From NCBI GenBank assembly GCA_023213315.1, contig JAKCPI010005179.1:1-64000 (forward strand): 64,000 nucleotides of DNA, read 5' to 3'. How positions within the stretch are numbered: the stretch's first letter is position 1; the number at the start of each line of letters is the position of its first letter. The notes beneath the pieces were generated by a model that was not told where the DNA came from, did no database searches, and saw only the letters and a list, made by a program, of their open reading frames with translations. This document shows, piece by piece, positions 56,292 to 64,000 of this stretch. The position numbers and the translations under genes are program-made. This DNA comes from Euborellia annulipes (Eukaryota; Arthropoda; Insecta; Dermaptera; Anisolabididae).

Positions 56292-56915
56292 TAATCGGGT
56301 GTGAGTGATCGCACCAGATTTCTTGTGTCATTTAGTTTCCGAGAGTACGATACATTTTAATTCAAGATGTCAAATTTATAAACAGGAAAATATTTATATT
56401 TTGTTACCATGGCAACCATTTCTCTATCTTTTTACTTTCTCGTATAGAGAAAGTATTGTAATTTCCTATGAAGTACAAGAGTAAAGTGGTTTTCAAAGAA
56501 GTGTGCTTTAAAAGATTTCAAGGGCAAAATGAGATATACATTTTAAAGAGCATCTAAAAAATAATTGATTTATGAATTTTAAACAAAATCGTTGGAGTGC
56601 ATTTTGAGAAAATTGAAAAAAACTGAAAAAGTAAATTGGTTAAGTACTAGTAGGCGCTTTTTGGCCGATTTGTTCAAAAGCTTCGTGTCACGTCCCATGG
56701 GGTGCTTAACTTAAATATAAAATTTCAACCACCTGGCTCTTTTCATTATTGAGATATTTTGTTAACAGACAGACAGACCATGTCAGGAAAACACTTTTGG
56801 ATTCAGAGGACCTCAAAACGTGTATATCCGTCAAAATCACGACATCGAATTTTTGACATGAATCTAATACTTTCTCTCTATATACAGTATTAACATATTT
56901 AGGTAAGAGAAAGTG
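56292..56915 (+). mobile_element. HP1 repeat with HP2-terminus insertion
   Basis: The head is shortened to a minimal hairpin. GTTACCATGGCAAC lies at 56403-56416. At 56428-56463 it is interrupted by TTTTACTTTCTCGTATAGAG and AAAGTATTGTAATT, the HP2-type terminus. The rest is canonical to AGGTAAGAGAAAGTGAG. Confidence 0.88.
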
Positions 56916-57845
56916 AGAAAAAAATTTAAAAGTATGTGATGAAATCTTATATTGTTTTTTGAGAATGTGCTTTTAAAAATTCATGAAATATCTTTATGGG
57001 GGGAGGGGTTTTTTTTAAAATTAATTAACCCTTCTTTTATTAAAAAAAAGTATGGTGTGAATTTATGGTTAGTTTCTTTGTACGTGTAAAATTTCAAATT
57101 CTTGTTTTTCCTGCGTATTAGTAAGCAGAATATGTAGTACATAAATAAAGCCTGTTAAAAAGTTATCTATAGAATAAATGAATACGAGGTGATGAATATG
57201 TAAATGAGGCCAATAGTTAAAAACGCCTGAATGATAGATGACCATATTTACAAATAAGGAAATCGGATTCTATATTAATTTTTCAGTTGCAATTAATTCC
57301 TTTTGTAAATAAAATAAAATTTAAAATAATACTTTCTCTACTTCGTATTTGAGAAAATTGTATTAAATTAAAAAAAACGATAGTGTGCAATTTGTCATCC
57401 CCCCAATAGATAAATTTCCAATATATATCCTTCAATCCTCGTAATTAATTAGTTTTGTTCTAATTAAGCCTTCTCTTGTTTGTTATTTCATGCTTGACTA
57501 AAGACGAAAAAAGAGATCCGGGAATGAAGAAGACTTTTGGTTGGGATCCCAATTAGGGTTTTGATTAATTTTAGAATTTCCCATCGATTGCGTTTGGTTG
57601 AAACAGATTGAAGAGATACTGACAGAATGACCAAAGAAATGAAAACAGAAAAATCAAGAGAAGTTCAATTGATTTTATTTGGGAGGAATTTTCAAGAAAA
57701 GAATATAGAAATAAATATTGTAATTAAGATTTCAATTAAATATCAACATTTTAACAAGGTAGAGCTTGTGTTTGAAAAGGATGGAATTTTTACAATCAAT
57801 GCTTAAATAGACTGTTCATTAGCCAATCAATATCGTTTAAGATAG
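56916..57845. other. AT-rich non-coding DNA
   Basis: No repeats or genes recognised. Confidence 0.5.
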
Positions 57846-58572
57846 CAAAGGCCCTAGGGGTATAAGAATGGTGAAAATGCCCTTGGAACATATTTCAATG
57901 ATACATAGGGGATTTGTAGGTACTAATAAAATAATAAGATGCTGAAAGTTTCAGATCGCTATCTCAAATGGTTTTTGAGAAAAACCAAAATATGTTAAAA
58001 TCAGAAAAACATTTTTTTCTCACGAACGGCTGAATCGATTGATTTGAATTTTTGATATGTTTTGGGGGCTGATGGTACCTTCTAGGGAAAAAATCAAGAC
58101 CTATATCGGATCATGACATCCTTGAAAAAATGGCGTTTTTTGTTTAATTTTAATTTTTAACCATGATACAATTTTGGCACAAAAATGAAACAATTTTTTT
58201 TGAAATTCTCATTCAATTTCCTGTAAGATCATAAGTTCATAAATTCATAAAAAAAGGTACGCCATAGTAGAAAAAAATAAAAACCATTTATTACTCAAAT
58301 ATTGACTTTATATGTTTTGTGCTTTAATCTTGTTTTTTATTGCTTAAGCTTACACATATATTTTCATTTTATTCAAAATAACCACTTTATATTCATAAAA
58401 TCAAAATTTTTTGCCTAAATCAAAAGTTAAAATTTTTTAAATATCTATAATCATTAACTATAATGCTATAGGCCTAAGATAAAAACAGTTTTTGATTAAT
58501 GAATAATAAAAATAAAAACTAATATCAAAAAGATAAATCTTTCAACAATAAAAAATGCAGAATCACTTTTAA

Positions 58573-58946
58573 TCAGTCTTCGTCAGTGTCTTCTTCAATC
58601 ACAGGTGAAACGTTGTCTTTATCAAATAATTTGCTCAATGTTTCAGCGGGCCTCAGAATTTTTGTCAAATATCTTCCGTATGACAAATAATAAACAATGG
58701 CAGCAACGTGAGAGCAACATCCAATTGTTCTAAGACCATTCGCACACTCACAGCTATGTCTTAATATGCCTTTAGGTCCATTAGCATTTTTTTTATATTT
58801 AATAAAACATCTCTATACACTTTGTTATTAATATGGCGAGAGTGTACTTGAGCTTTAAGTATGTTAGTATGGTCTTTTACATATTGGATAGTAATGGGTT
58901 CAGGGGTGTATATAGAAATTTTTTTAGGGGGGGGGCCTGAACTCAA
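58573..58946 (-). pseudogene. Transposase C-terminus with SWIM-like zinc motif
   Basis: The minus strand first gives TIQYVKDHTNILKAQVHSRH and a VYRDVLLNIKK line, then meets an A-run. The next frame continues with CECANGLRTIGCCSHVAAIV, YYLSYGRYL and an acidic end EEDTDED before a stop at 58573-58575. CEC...CSH fits the CxCx(n)CxH SWIM zinc finger, which is common near the C-terminus of MULE-type and some other transposases. A one-base change in the A-run explains the frame break. The catalytic domain is absent. Its place between the two giant TIRs makes a transposase origin likely. Confidence 0.6.
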
Positions 58947-59175
58947 AATTTTTCTGCTAAAAATTTTTTTTTTAAGAAACTAAATTTTTTTTCACACGAA
59001 ATTTTTTGCGGAACATTTTTTCTTTTGCGGAACCAAAGTTTTCCATCCTGCGAAAAAATTTGTTGCGCTGATGTCTGTATATCCCTATATGGTATATGTA
59101 TATGTGTTTGGGAAATTTCGGGGGGAGGGGTCCGGGCCCCCTCTGCCCCTCCCCCCCTTATATAGGCCCCTGAGT
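58917..59175. mobile_element. MITE in the centre of the giant-TIR transposon
   Basis: Ends CAGGGGTGTATATAG and CTATATAGGCCCCTG-like with G- and C-runs inside resemble the hAT-type MITEs elsewhere. The 8-bp flanks do not match, so the class is tentative. Confidence 0.5.
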
Positions 59176-59879
59176 AATTTATATAGTAGATTTATCTTTT
59201 TGATATTAGTTTTTATTTTTATTATTCATTAATCAAAAACTGTTTGTATCTCCTATAGCATTATAGTTAATGATTATAGATATTTAAAAAATTTTAACTT
59301 TTGATTTAGGCAAAAAATTTTGATGTTATGAATATAAACTGGTTATTTTGAATAAAATGAAAATATATGTGTAAGCTTAAGCAATAAAAAACAAGATTAA
59401 AGCACAAAACATATAAAGTCAATATTTGAGTAATAAATGGTTTTTATTTTTTTCTACTATGGCGTACCTTTTTTTATGAATTTATGAACTTATGAACTTA
59501 CAGGAAATTGAATGAGGATTTCAAAAAAAATTGTTTCATTTTTGTGCCAAAATTGTATCATGGTTAAAAATTAAAATTAAACAAAAAACGCCATTTTTTT
59601 CAAGGATGTCATGATTCGATATAGGTCTTGATTTTCTCCCTAGAAGGTACCATCAGCCCCCAAAACATATCAAAAATTCAAATCAATCGATTCAGCCGTT
59701 CCTGAGAAAAAAATGTTTTTCTGATTTTTACATATTTTGGTTTTTCTCAAAAACCATTTGAGATAGCGATCTGAAACTTTCACCATCTTATTATTTTATT
59801 AGTACCTACAAATCCCCTATGTATCATTGAAATATGTTCCAAGGGCATTTTCACCATTCTTATACCCCTAGGGCCTTTG

Positions 59880-60600
59880 TGCTCTTGTCCTCTAAAGGAA
59901 TAATATTAATACCAATTTAATGATTTCGGCAGCCAAAATTAGCTGAAAGGTAATTTGTTTAATAAAATAAAATCAATACAATTCTCAGGATTAAAATATG
60001 TATAATTAAAATGTTACTTTTTCCAGGTGGATGATCTTCTAAACAACTAGCATGTTGAAATCGCCGTTAATTTTGGAAACTTAACTATTTAGAAGAAGAA
60101 TCCATGCCTAACGGATGTCGAACTCGCCGATCTTATAGAATTTATTTGCGGCTCTCTTATAAATTTTGCACTTTATTCGTCGTGCCAAAAGTGAAACAAG
60201 CACAGTGTCCATTTGCTTTCCACTTGCTGTCGAGACTCTGACGTCAGAATATTTTTCCAAGGAAAACAAAAAGGTAAATAACAATTAGAATTCATTTGAT
60301 TATAGTAAAAAATTGATTTTTCTTTCTCATTTACAGAAATCGGCGATACTGTGAGTCACGTAGTATAATATCAATACAACATCCACCAAAACTATTAGTC
60401 GAAACAATAATCTCAACTAATAGACATTTCCCGTGTGGGGTTTCTGGAACCTCCATCGGGCGCCTCCCCGGGTGGCGGATAGGGGAAAGCCTCCAAAAAT
60501 TGGGTGGTACCAGAGAATCTGGGGCGGACCAAAACCAGGAATACTCTTCCGATTTACAAACATCGAATAGCACAATTGTTTCCTATTCTTAAGCTAATCA
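59880..60600. other. Single-copy DNA with an intron-like segment
   Basis: CAAAAAG followed by GTAAATAAC and, about 60 bp later, TTTTTCTTTCTCATTTACAG form a short GT-AG intron-like segment (about 60273-60335). An upstream CTTTTTCCAG lies near 60026. 60420-60545 (CTCCCCGGGTGGCGGATAGG, GGGGCGGACCAAAACCAGGA) resembles a retrotransposon 5' region. No continuous protein frame supports a gene. Confidence 0.3.
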
Positions 60601-60681
60601 GAGAAGAGACTTATAAGACCCTCAGAGAAATCACACCAGTCCAATTTGGACAATAAATATAGTTTATTAATTATAATGGTT

Positions 60682-61700
60682 TCCATTTATTCAACAATGT
60701 AAAGAACAAAATGGAGAGGACTCTGAATTTGGTGGTCTCTAACGTTGACTTGGAGGTTGGGAGGTGCGATTTTCCTCTGTCGAGGGTTGACGAATATCAT
60801 CTTCCTCTGTTAATTAATTTAAATAAAACAAGAAGTAGGAGGAGACTAAACGCTTGCCCGAATCACAAAGTTACTTTTCATTTTAAAAGAGGTGACTAGA
60901 GAGCATTATATGAGGCTCTAAAGTGATTGATTAACGTTAGAGACCACCAAATCCAGAGTCCCCTCCATTTTGTTCTTTACGTTGTTGAATAAATGGCTCT
61001 AAAGTGAGGGTCCCCCTCTCTATTGTATTCGGGATATCGACTTGCCGTTGAATTTATTTACAAAATCTGTATCACTCTATAATAGGGGTTTTATTGGTCG
61101 GGGACGGGATTCCTCCTTTTATAGTGAAGGGCTGTTATGATATCCTCGAGGACCCCCTTTATTATGCCTTCAACCTTTCCCTCAGACTTGGTAAATTTCC
61201 AGAAATCTGGAAGATATCGCGAATAACTCCTATTTGTTGCTGTGACATCCCGTCCTGTGGAAGGGACGTAAAGAAAGTTCCCTCTCAGTGATGCATTCTT
61301 CGAAAGGAGTAGGCTACACGCCGGTGCTGAGGGAGTCCCTCCTCAAACCAGGACATCCTCCATAGCATAGAAGAGGTTGGATATAAGGAGCCGGTTGGAA
61401 CCAGAAATAAGGATTAGTTCACTAGCCAGAGACGAACGAAGGAGGAGGAGTTAGAGATAGGAAATGATGTAACTTCATGGGTTGCCGGTAGATGGCTACG
61501 GCCAGAGGCCGGTTGGGTTTGAGGTGTGTGTCTCCGTACACGAAAGCACCTCGGGTAAATAAACGGGGATCCCGATAAGAATTTCAAATAAAAAAAAAAA
61601 AAAACTCCTATTTTCTATCTACATTGGCCAAGCTATTTGAACAAATCTTATACATATCTTGAAATACATCACTAATCATCAGCACGGATTTACTTTATAT
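60682..61700 (+). pseudogene. Decayed non-LTR retrotransposon (endonuclease end and RT start)
   Basis: 60711-60900 encodes LNLVVSNVDLEVGRCDFPLS and RVDEYHLPLLINL, like the C-terminal end of an AP-type endonuclease, then KRGD, a stop, and RALYEALK. 61094-61235 encodes DGIPPFIVKGCYDILEDP and GKFPEIWKISRITPI, the region before the RT fingers. After the R360 insertion another frame gives LSTLAKLFEQIL and HQHGFTLY, the next RT block. Stops, frame changes and an inverted duplication (60682-60745 against 60932-60996) inactivate it. Jockey-like by motif order. Confidence 0.7.
61236..61602 (+). mobile_element. Retroposon R360, copy 2, inside the LINE pseudogene
   Basis: Starts GTTGCTGTGACATCCCGTCC and ends CCCGATAAGAATTTCAAATA with 15 or more As. 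An exact 11-bp duplication AACTCCTATTT flanks it (61225-61235, 61603-61613). This shows an A-tailed retroposed unit and gives the insertion order: LINE first, R360 second. Confidence 0.88.
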
Positions 61701-61715
61701 TCTTTATATATATAA

Positions 61716-61780
61716 CTAGCCGCGCCGCCGGCCTTCGGCGGGCTTCGCGCCTAATCGGGGGACTTTGCTCCGCTGGAACC
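61716..61780 (-). mobile_element. Helitron 3' end, minus strand
   Basis: The minus strand reads GCGCGAAGCCCGCCGAAGGC, CGGCGGCGCGG and CTAG (61716-61719), followed by T: a strong GC hairpin directly before CTAG|T. Confidence 0.62.
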
Positions 61781-61789
61781 TCTCTTCAG

Positions 61790-63300
61790 CTTTTTTTTTT
61801 TTTTTTTTTTTTTTTTGGAATGGGTGCATAAGGTCCGAAGACCTATAATGACCAATAGTCACATGCAGCCAGGAAGAAAATAAAAACAAAAGGAGAAGCA
61901 TAAAGGGGAAACTCAACTGCGGGAACTGAGAAGATGCCTGTTGAGGTTAGACTTGAAAGTCTGAAGATTGTAGGTTTTGGGGAAGATAGACGCAGGGAGC
62001 TTGTTCCAATCACGGGAGGTCATGGGGACAAAGGAAGAATGAAATTGTTTTGTTCTGTTAGTCGTGATCTGAACAGCATAGGGATGCTGGGAAGATGCCT
62101 CTCTTGTGTTCCGTGAATATGTTGCATTGGGTGGGATAATTGATTTTAATTCGGCAGAGCATTGACCATGGTAATACCTGTAGAAGAGAGATAGTGAAGA
62201 TACTCTTCTTCTATGATCTAGTGACTGTAAGGATGCAGTAAGGGTAGAATCACCTATCAGTCTAATTGCACGCCTCTGTATGGCTTCCAAGGAGGAGAGA
62301 GCGTCTTTCGACGCCCCTCGCCAAAGGTGGGAACAATATTCAAGACACGGCCGAATTTGGGCTTTATAGAGGATTAGGAGTTGTTGGGAGGAAAAGTAAC
62401 GCTTCGTTTTGAATAGGAAACCCAATTTCCTTGCGGTAGATTTAACCACAGAAGAGATGTGGTTGCTCCAGGAGAGATCAGATGTAACTGTCACTCCCAG
62501 AACAGAAAATGAATCTTTGAACTCGAGGCCATTATTGCTGTAAATAAGTGGAGGGCAAATCCTATTTTTTTGTCTAGAAATTAAACAACATTGAGTTTTT
62601 TGGGAATTGAATTTTACTTGATTGAGGTTTCCCCATTCCTCCAAGAGACCAAGATCATCATTTATCGACGACACAGCCCCCAGACGACCAGTGGATGAGG
62701 TTTCACCAGTCCTGACTGAGTGCAGAGTACTGTCATCAGCAAAGCAATGAATTGGGTTGGAGGTTACTCCCATGAGATCGTTAATGTACATAAGGAATAG
62801 GGTGGGAGAGAGGACAGAACCCTGGGGAACACCTGCGTTGATTGAATGCGGAATAGAAGACACACCGTCGACTACAACCGAGATCTTTCGCTCCGTTAGA
62901 AAGCTCTTGATCCACTGGCACAGCTCAGAGGATATGCCAAAAGATGGAAGTTTAGCATAAAGATTTTTATGCCATACCTGATCGAAAGCCTTCGAAATGT
63001 CAAGAGCAACTGCAATAGTTTCCCCTTTCATTTCCATGGCTTTGTTCCAGAGGTGTGTGACAAAGCTCAAAATATCCCCAGTCGAACGAGCATGCCTGAA
63101 ACCATATTGCCTATCATTCATCATTCCGCAATGTTCCAGATGATTTAAAATTTGAATGTTGAGGGCCTTTTCCATAATTTTGGATAGTATGGAGGTTATT
63201 GCGATTGGGCGATAGTTGCTGGGAAGAGAGGAGTCACCTTTTTTGGGAATGGGTTGAATATTCGCCAATTTCCAAGAGTCGGGAAAATTTCCCGAGCTTA
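61790..63300 (-). mobile_element. 5'-truncated Jockey/CR1-like LINE
   Basis: Minus strand: reverse-transcriptase frame, a short 3' untranslated region of about 100 bp and a poly-A (the T-run at 61791-61816). The match to coding sequence ends abruptly at about 63300, where stops begin, so the endonuclease part is missing. The 3' end is shared with 11649-11962. Confidence 0.88.
61913..63300 (-). CDS. Reverse transcriptase, N-terminally truncated
   Basis: An uninterrupted frame (451 codons from the TTG at 63268; coding similarity continues ~10 codons upstream as SSGNFPDSWK) encodes a non-LTR reverse transcriptase. Residues counted from 63268: YRPIA 19-23, QYGFR 54-58, motif A with D90 and AFD (94-96), motif B GVPQGSVLSP 146-155, motif C FADD 176-179 and LGV of the thumb-side block further on. 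The C-terminal part has LEYCSHLWRGA, then AIQRRAIRLIGD and a WNKLPASIFP block, usual for Jockey/CR1-group proteins. All catalytic aspartates are present. The endonuclease and the start of the protein are missing, so it should not be mobile alone. FADD replaces the commoner YADD. Confidence 0.9.
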
Positions 63301-63396
63301 ATTATGAAAACAAATTACTATATTCCAATACAGTGTCTGCTTGAGGATTTGTTTACATTCATAGAATATATAAATGCAAAGAATACATAAACATTT
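63301..63396. other. AT-rich spacer
   Basis: Short spacer between LINE and SINE; nothing recognised. Confidence 0.5.
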
Positions 63397-63408
63397 CTCT
63401 ATACATTT

Positions 63409-63640
63409 TTTTTTTTTTTTTTTTAACATTCACACTTTTTTTCTTATTCACACAGTCTTTTCGGCAACTTAGACCATATAAGACTTGACGATAACCGTTA
63501 TTTATGAATTTATCCATTCTTATTTAAGCCATTTGGTATCCAAATGGCTTAAATAAAATCATCGGACTGCCTGGGGTCCGAACCCGCGACGTTTGTTATA
63601 CGAGGTTAGCACGCTAACCTCTACACCAAGCCCCGAGGGC
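63409..63640 (-). mobile_element. SINE-A, full-length, minus strand
   Basis: The minus strand begins CCTCGGGGCTTGGTGTAGAG, then GTTAGCGTGCTAACCTCG (A-box and anticodon-arm region), B-box GGGTTCGGACCCC, the SINE-A body and an A-tail. An exact 12-bp duplication CTCTATACATTT flanks it (63397-63408, 63641-63652). It has the best preserved tRNA-like head of all copies. Confidence 0.92.
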
Positions 63641-63652
63641 CTCTATACATTT

Positions 63653-64000
63653 CATAGTTATTTCGGGATGAAAATAATTTTCCTGTAATCGTTAGAAGGT
63701 CCTCTTTATGCATATAAAATTTCGTTTCAAAATTCCATCGGGAAGTTGGTCAAACAGAGCGTGACAGACGTACAGACGGATATTAGCGAATTGTATATAT
63801 AGATTTCTTATGTTTTTTTTAAATTTTTTGCTGTTGCCGTTTATCTCCTTTTTATGTTTTATACTTGGTTGGCTCCCCCGGTTTGCTTGCACTTTATCTT
63901 CTCGCGCTTCTGGAGAACTTAGGGAAGGCGCCAGCGGCGACGCTCTTCGGGGTTGTCGCCTCCGTGCTGGCACGGAGTGCACGCCCGCCAGGAACGGCCC
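63653..64000. other. Window end: repeat-like DNA turning GC-rich
   Basis: 63720-63805 (CCATCGGGAAGTTGGTCAAA, GAGCGTGACAGACGTACAGA, ATTGTATATATAGAT) has the look of a transposon 3' end. From 63880 the DNA is GC-rich (GGCGCCAGCGGCGACGCTCT) and continues beyond the window. The 96-codon minus frame here is not recognisable. Confidence 0.4.

Larger units (their letters stand above)
57846..59879. mobile_element. DNA transposon with ~690-bp terminal inverted repeats
   Basis: The left arm (57846-58540) and right arm (59189-59879) are inverted copies, about 97% alike by eye. Both start CAAAGGCCCTAGGGGTATAA and share GAACGGCTGAATCGATTGAT-like and GTACGCCATAGTAGAAAAAA. The ~650-bp centre keeps the 3' end of a protein gene and a later MITE. 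No clear target-site duplication was found. Non-autonomous derivative; superfamily unassigned. Confidence 0.8.

Overview
The window looks like AT-rich, repeat-dense intergenic or intronic DNA from an invertebrate animal, most likely an arthropod; the species cannot be named from sequence alone. The evidence is negative and positive. No long host reading frame, rRNA or complete tRNA is visible, and nearly every short open frame lies in a repeat or in simple AT-rich DNA. On the positive side there are animal-type mobile elements: tRNA-derived SINEs, a Jockey/CR1-like non-LTR retrotransposon, Penelope-like remnants with hammerhead-like motifs, hAT, Tc1/mariner and pogo-type MITEs, Helitron 3' ends, and DNA transposons with giant inverted repeats. 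I found no host protein-coding gene that I can defend.

The dominant component is one unclassified repeat family, called HP1 here, about 620-710 bp when complete. It has more than 20 full or partial copies in both orientations. One end (head) is a ~75-bp hairpin and the other (tail) is an AT-rich hairpin. The two ends share a 14-nt inverted motif (ACTTTCTCTTACCT / AGGTAAGAGAAAGT). A variable (CA)n/(CAGA)n microsatellite lies near the tail and a palindromic RFX-type X-box lies in the head half. HP1 serves as landing site for SINEs, MITEs and a Penelope-like element, and pieces of it sit inside hAT MITEs.

Layout. 1-4.5 kb: SINE-A, HP1, then a TIR element (2195-4334) hosting a hAT MITE, a ~950-bp palindrome (HP2) and a truncated SINE. 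4.5-7.1 kb: a tandemly duplicated block and an eight-unit 120-bp satellite; a related block lies at 34.6-35.4 kb. 7.5-23 kb: many HP1 copies, Helitron ends, retroposon R360, a hammerhead-like array at 13.5 kb, a Penelope-like inverted pair at 15.1-16.8 kb, and a G-rich corrupted SINE at 17.1 kb. 25-31 kb: TIR elements, a hAT MITE, SINE-B and a 600-bp fold-back. 31-37 kb: tandem HP1 copies and nested insertions. 37-45 kb: mostly single-copy DNA with compositionally distinct, possibly conserved stretches, a MITE-in-SINE nest and a second Penelope-like inverted pair with a hAT MITE in its loop. 45-51 kb: nested palindromes and HP1. 54-64 kb: hAT MITE, a third Penelope-like inverted repeat, a 2-kb transposon with ~690-bp TIRs retaining a SWIM-like transposase C-terminus, a decayed LINE carrying R360, and a 5'-truncated LINE with an intact 451-codon reverse transcriptase frame.

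Much of the interest lies in nesting, since target-site duplications give the insertion order. Family names HP1, HP2, SINE-A to D, R360 and hAT-M1 to M4 are local labels, not database names.
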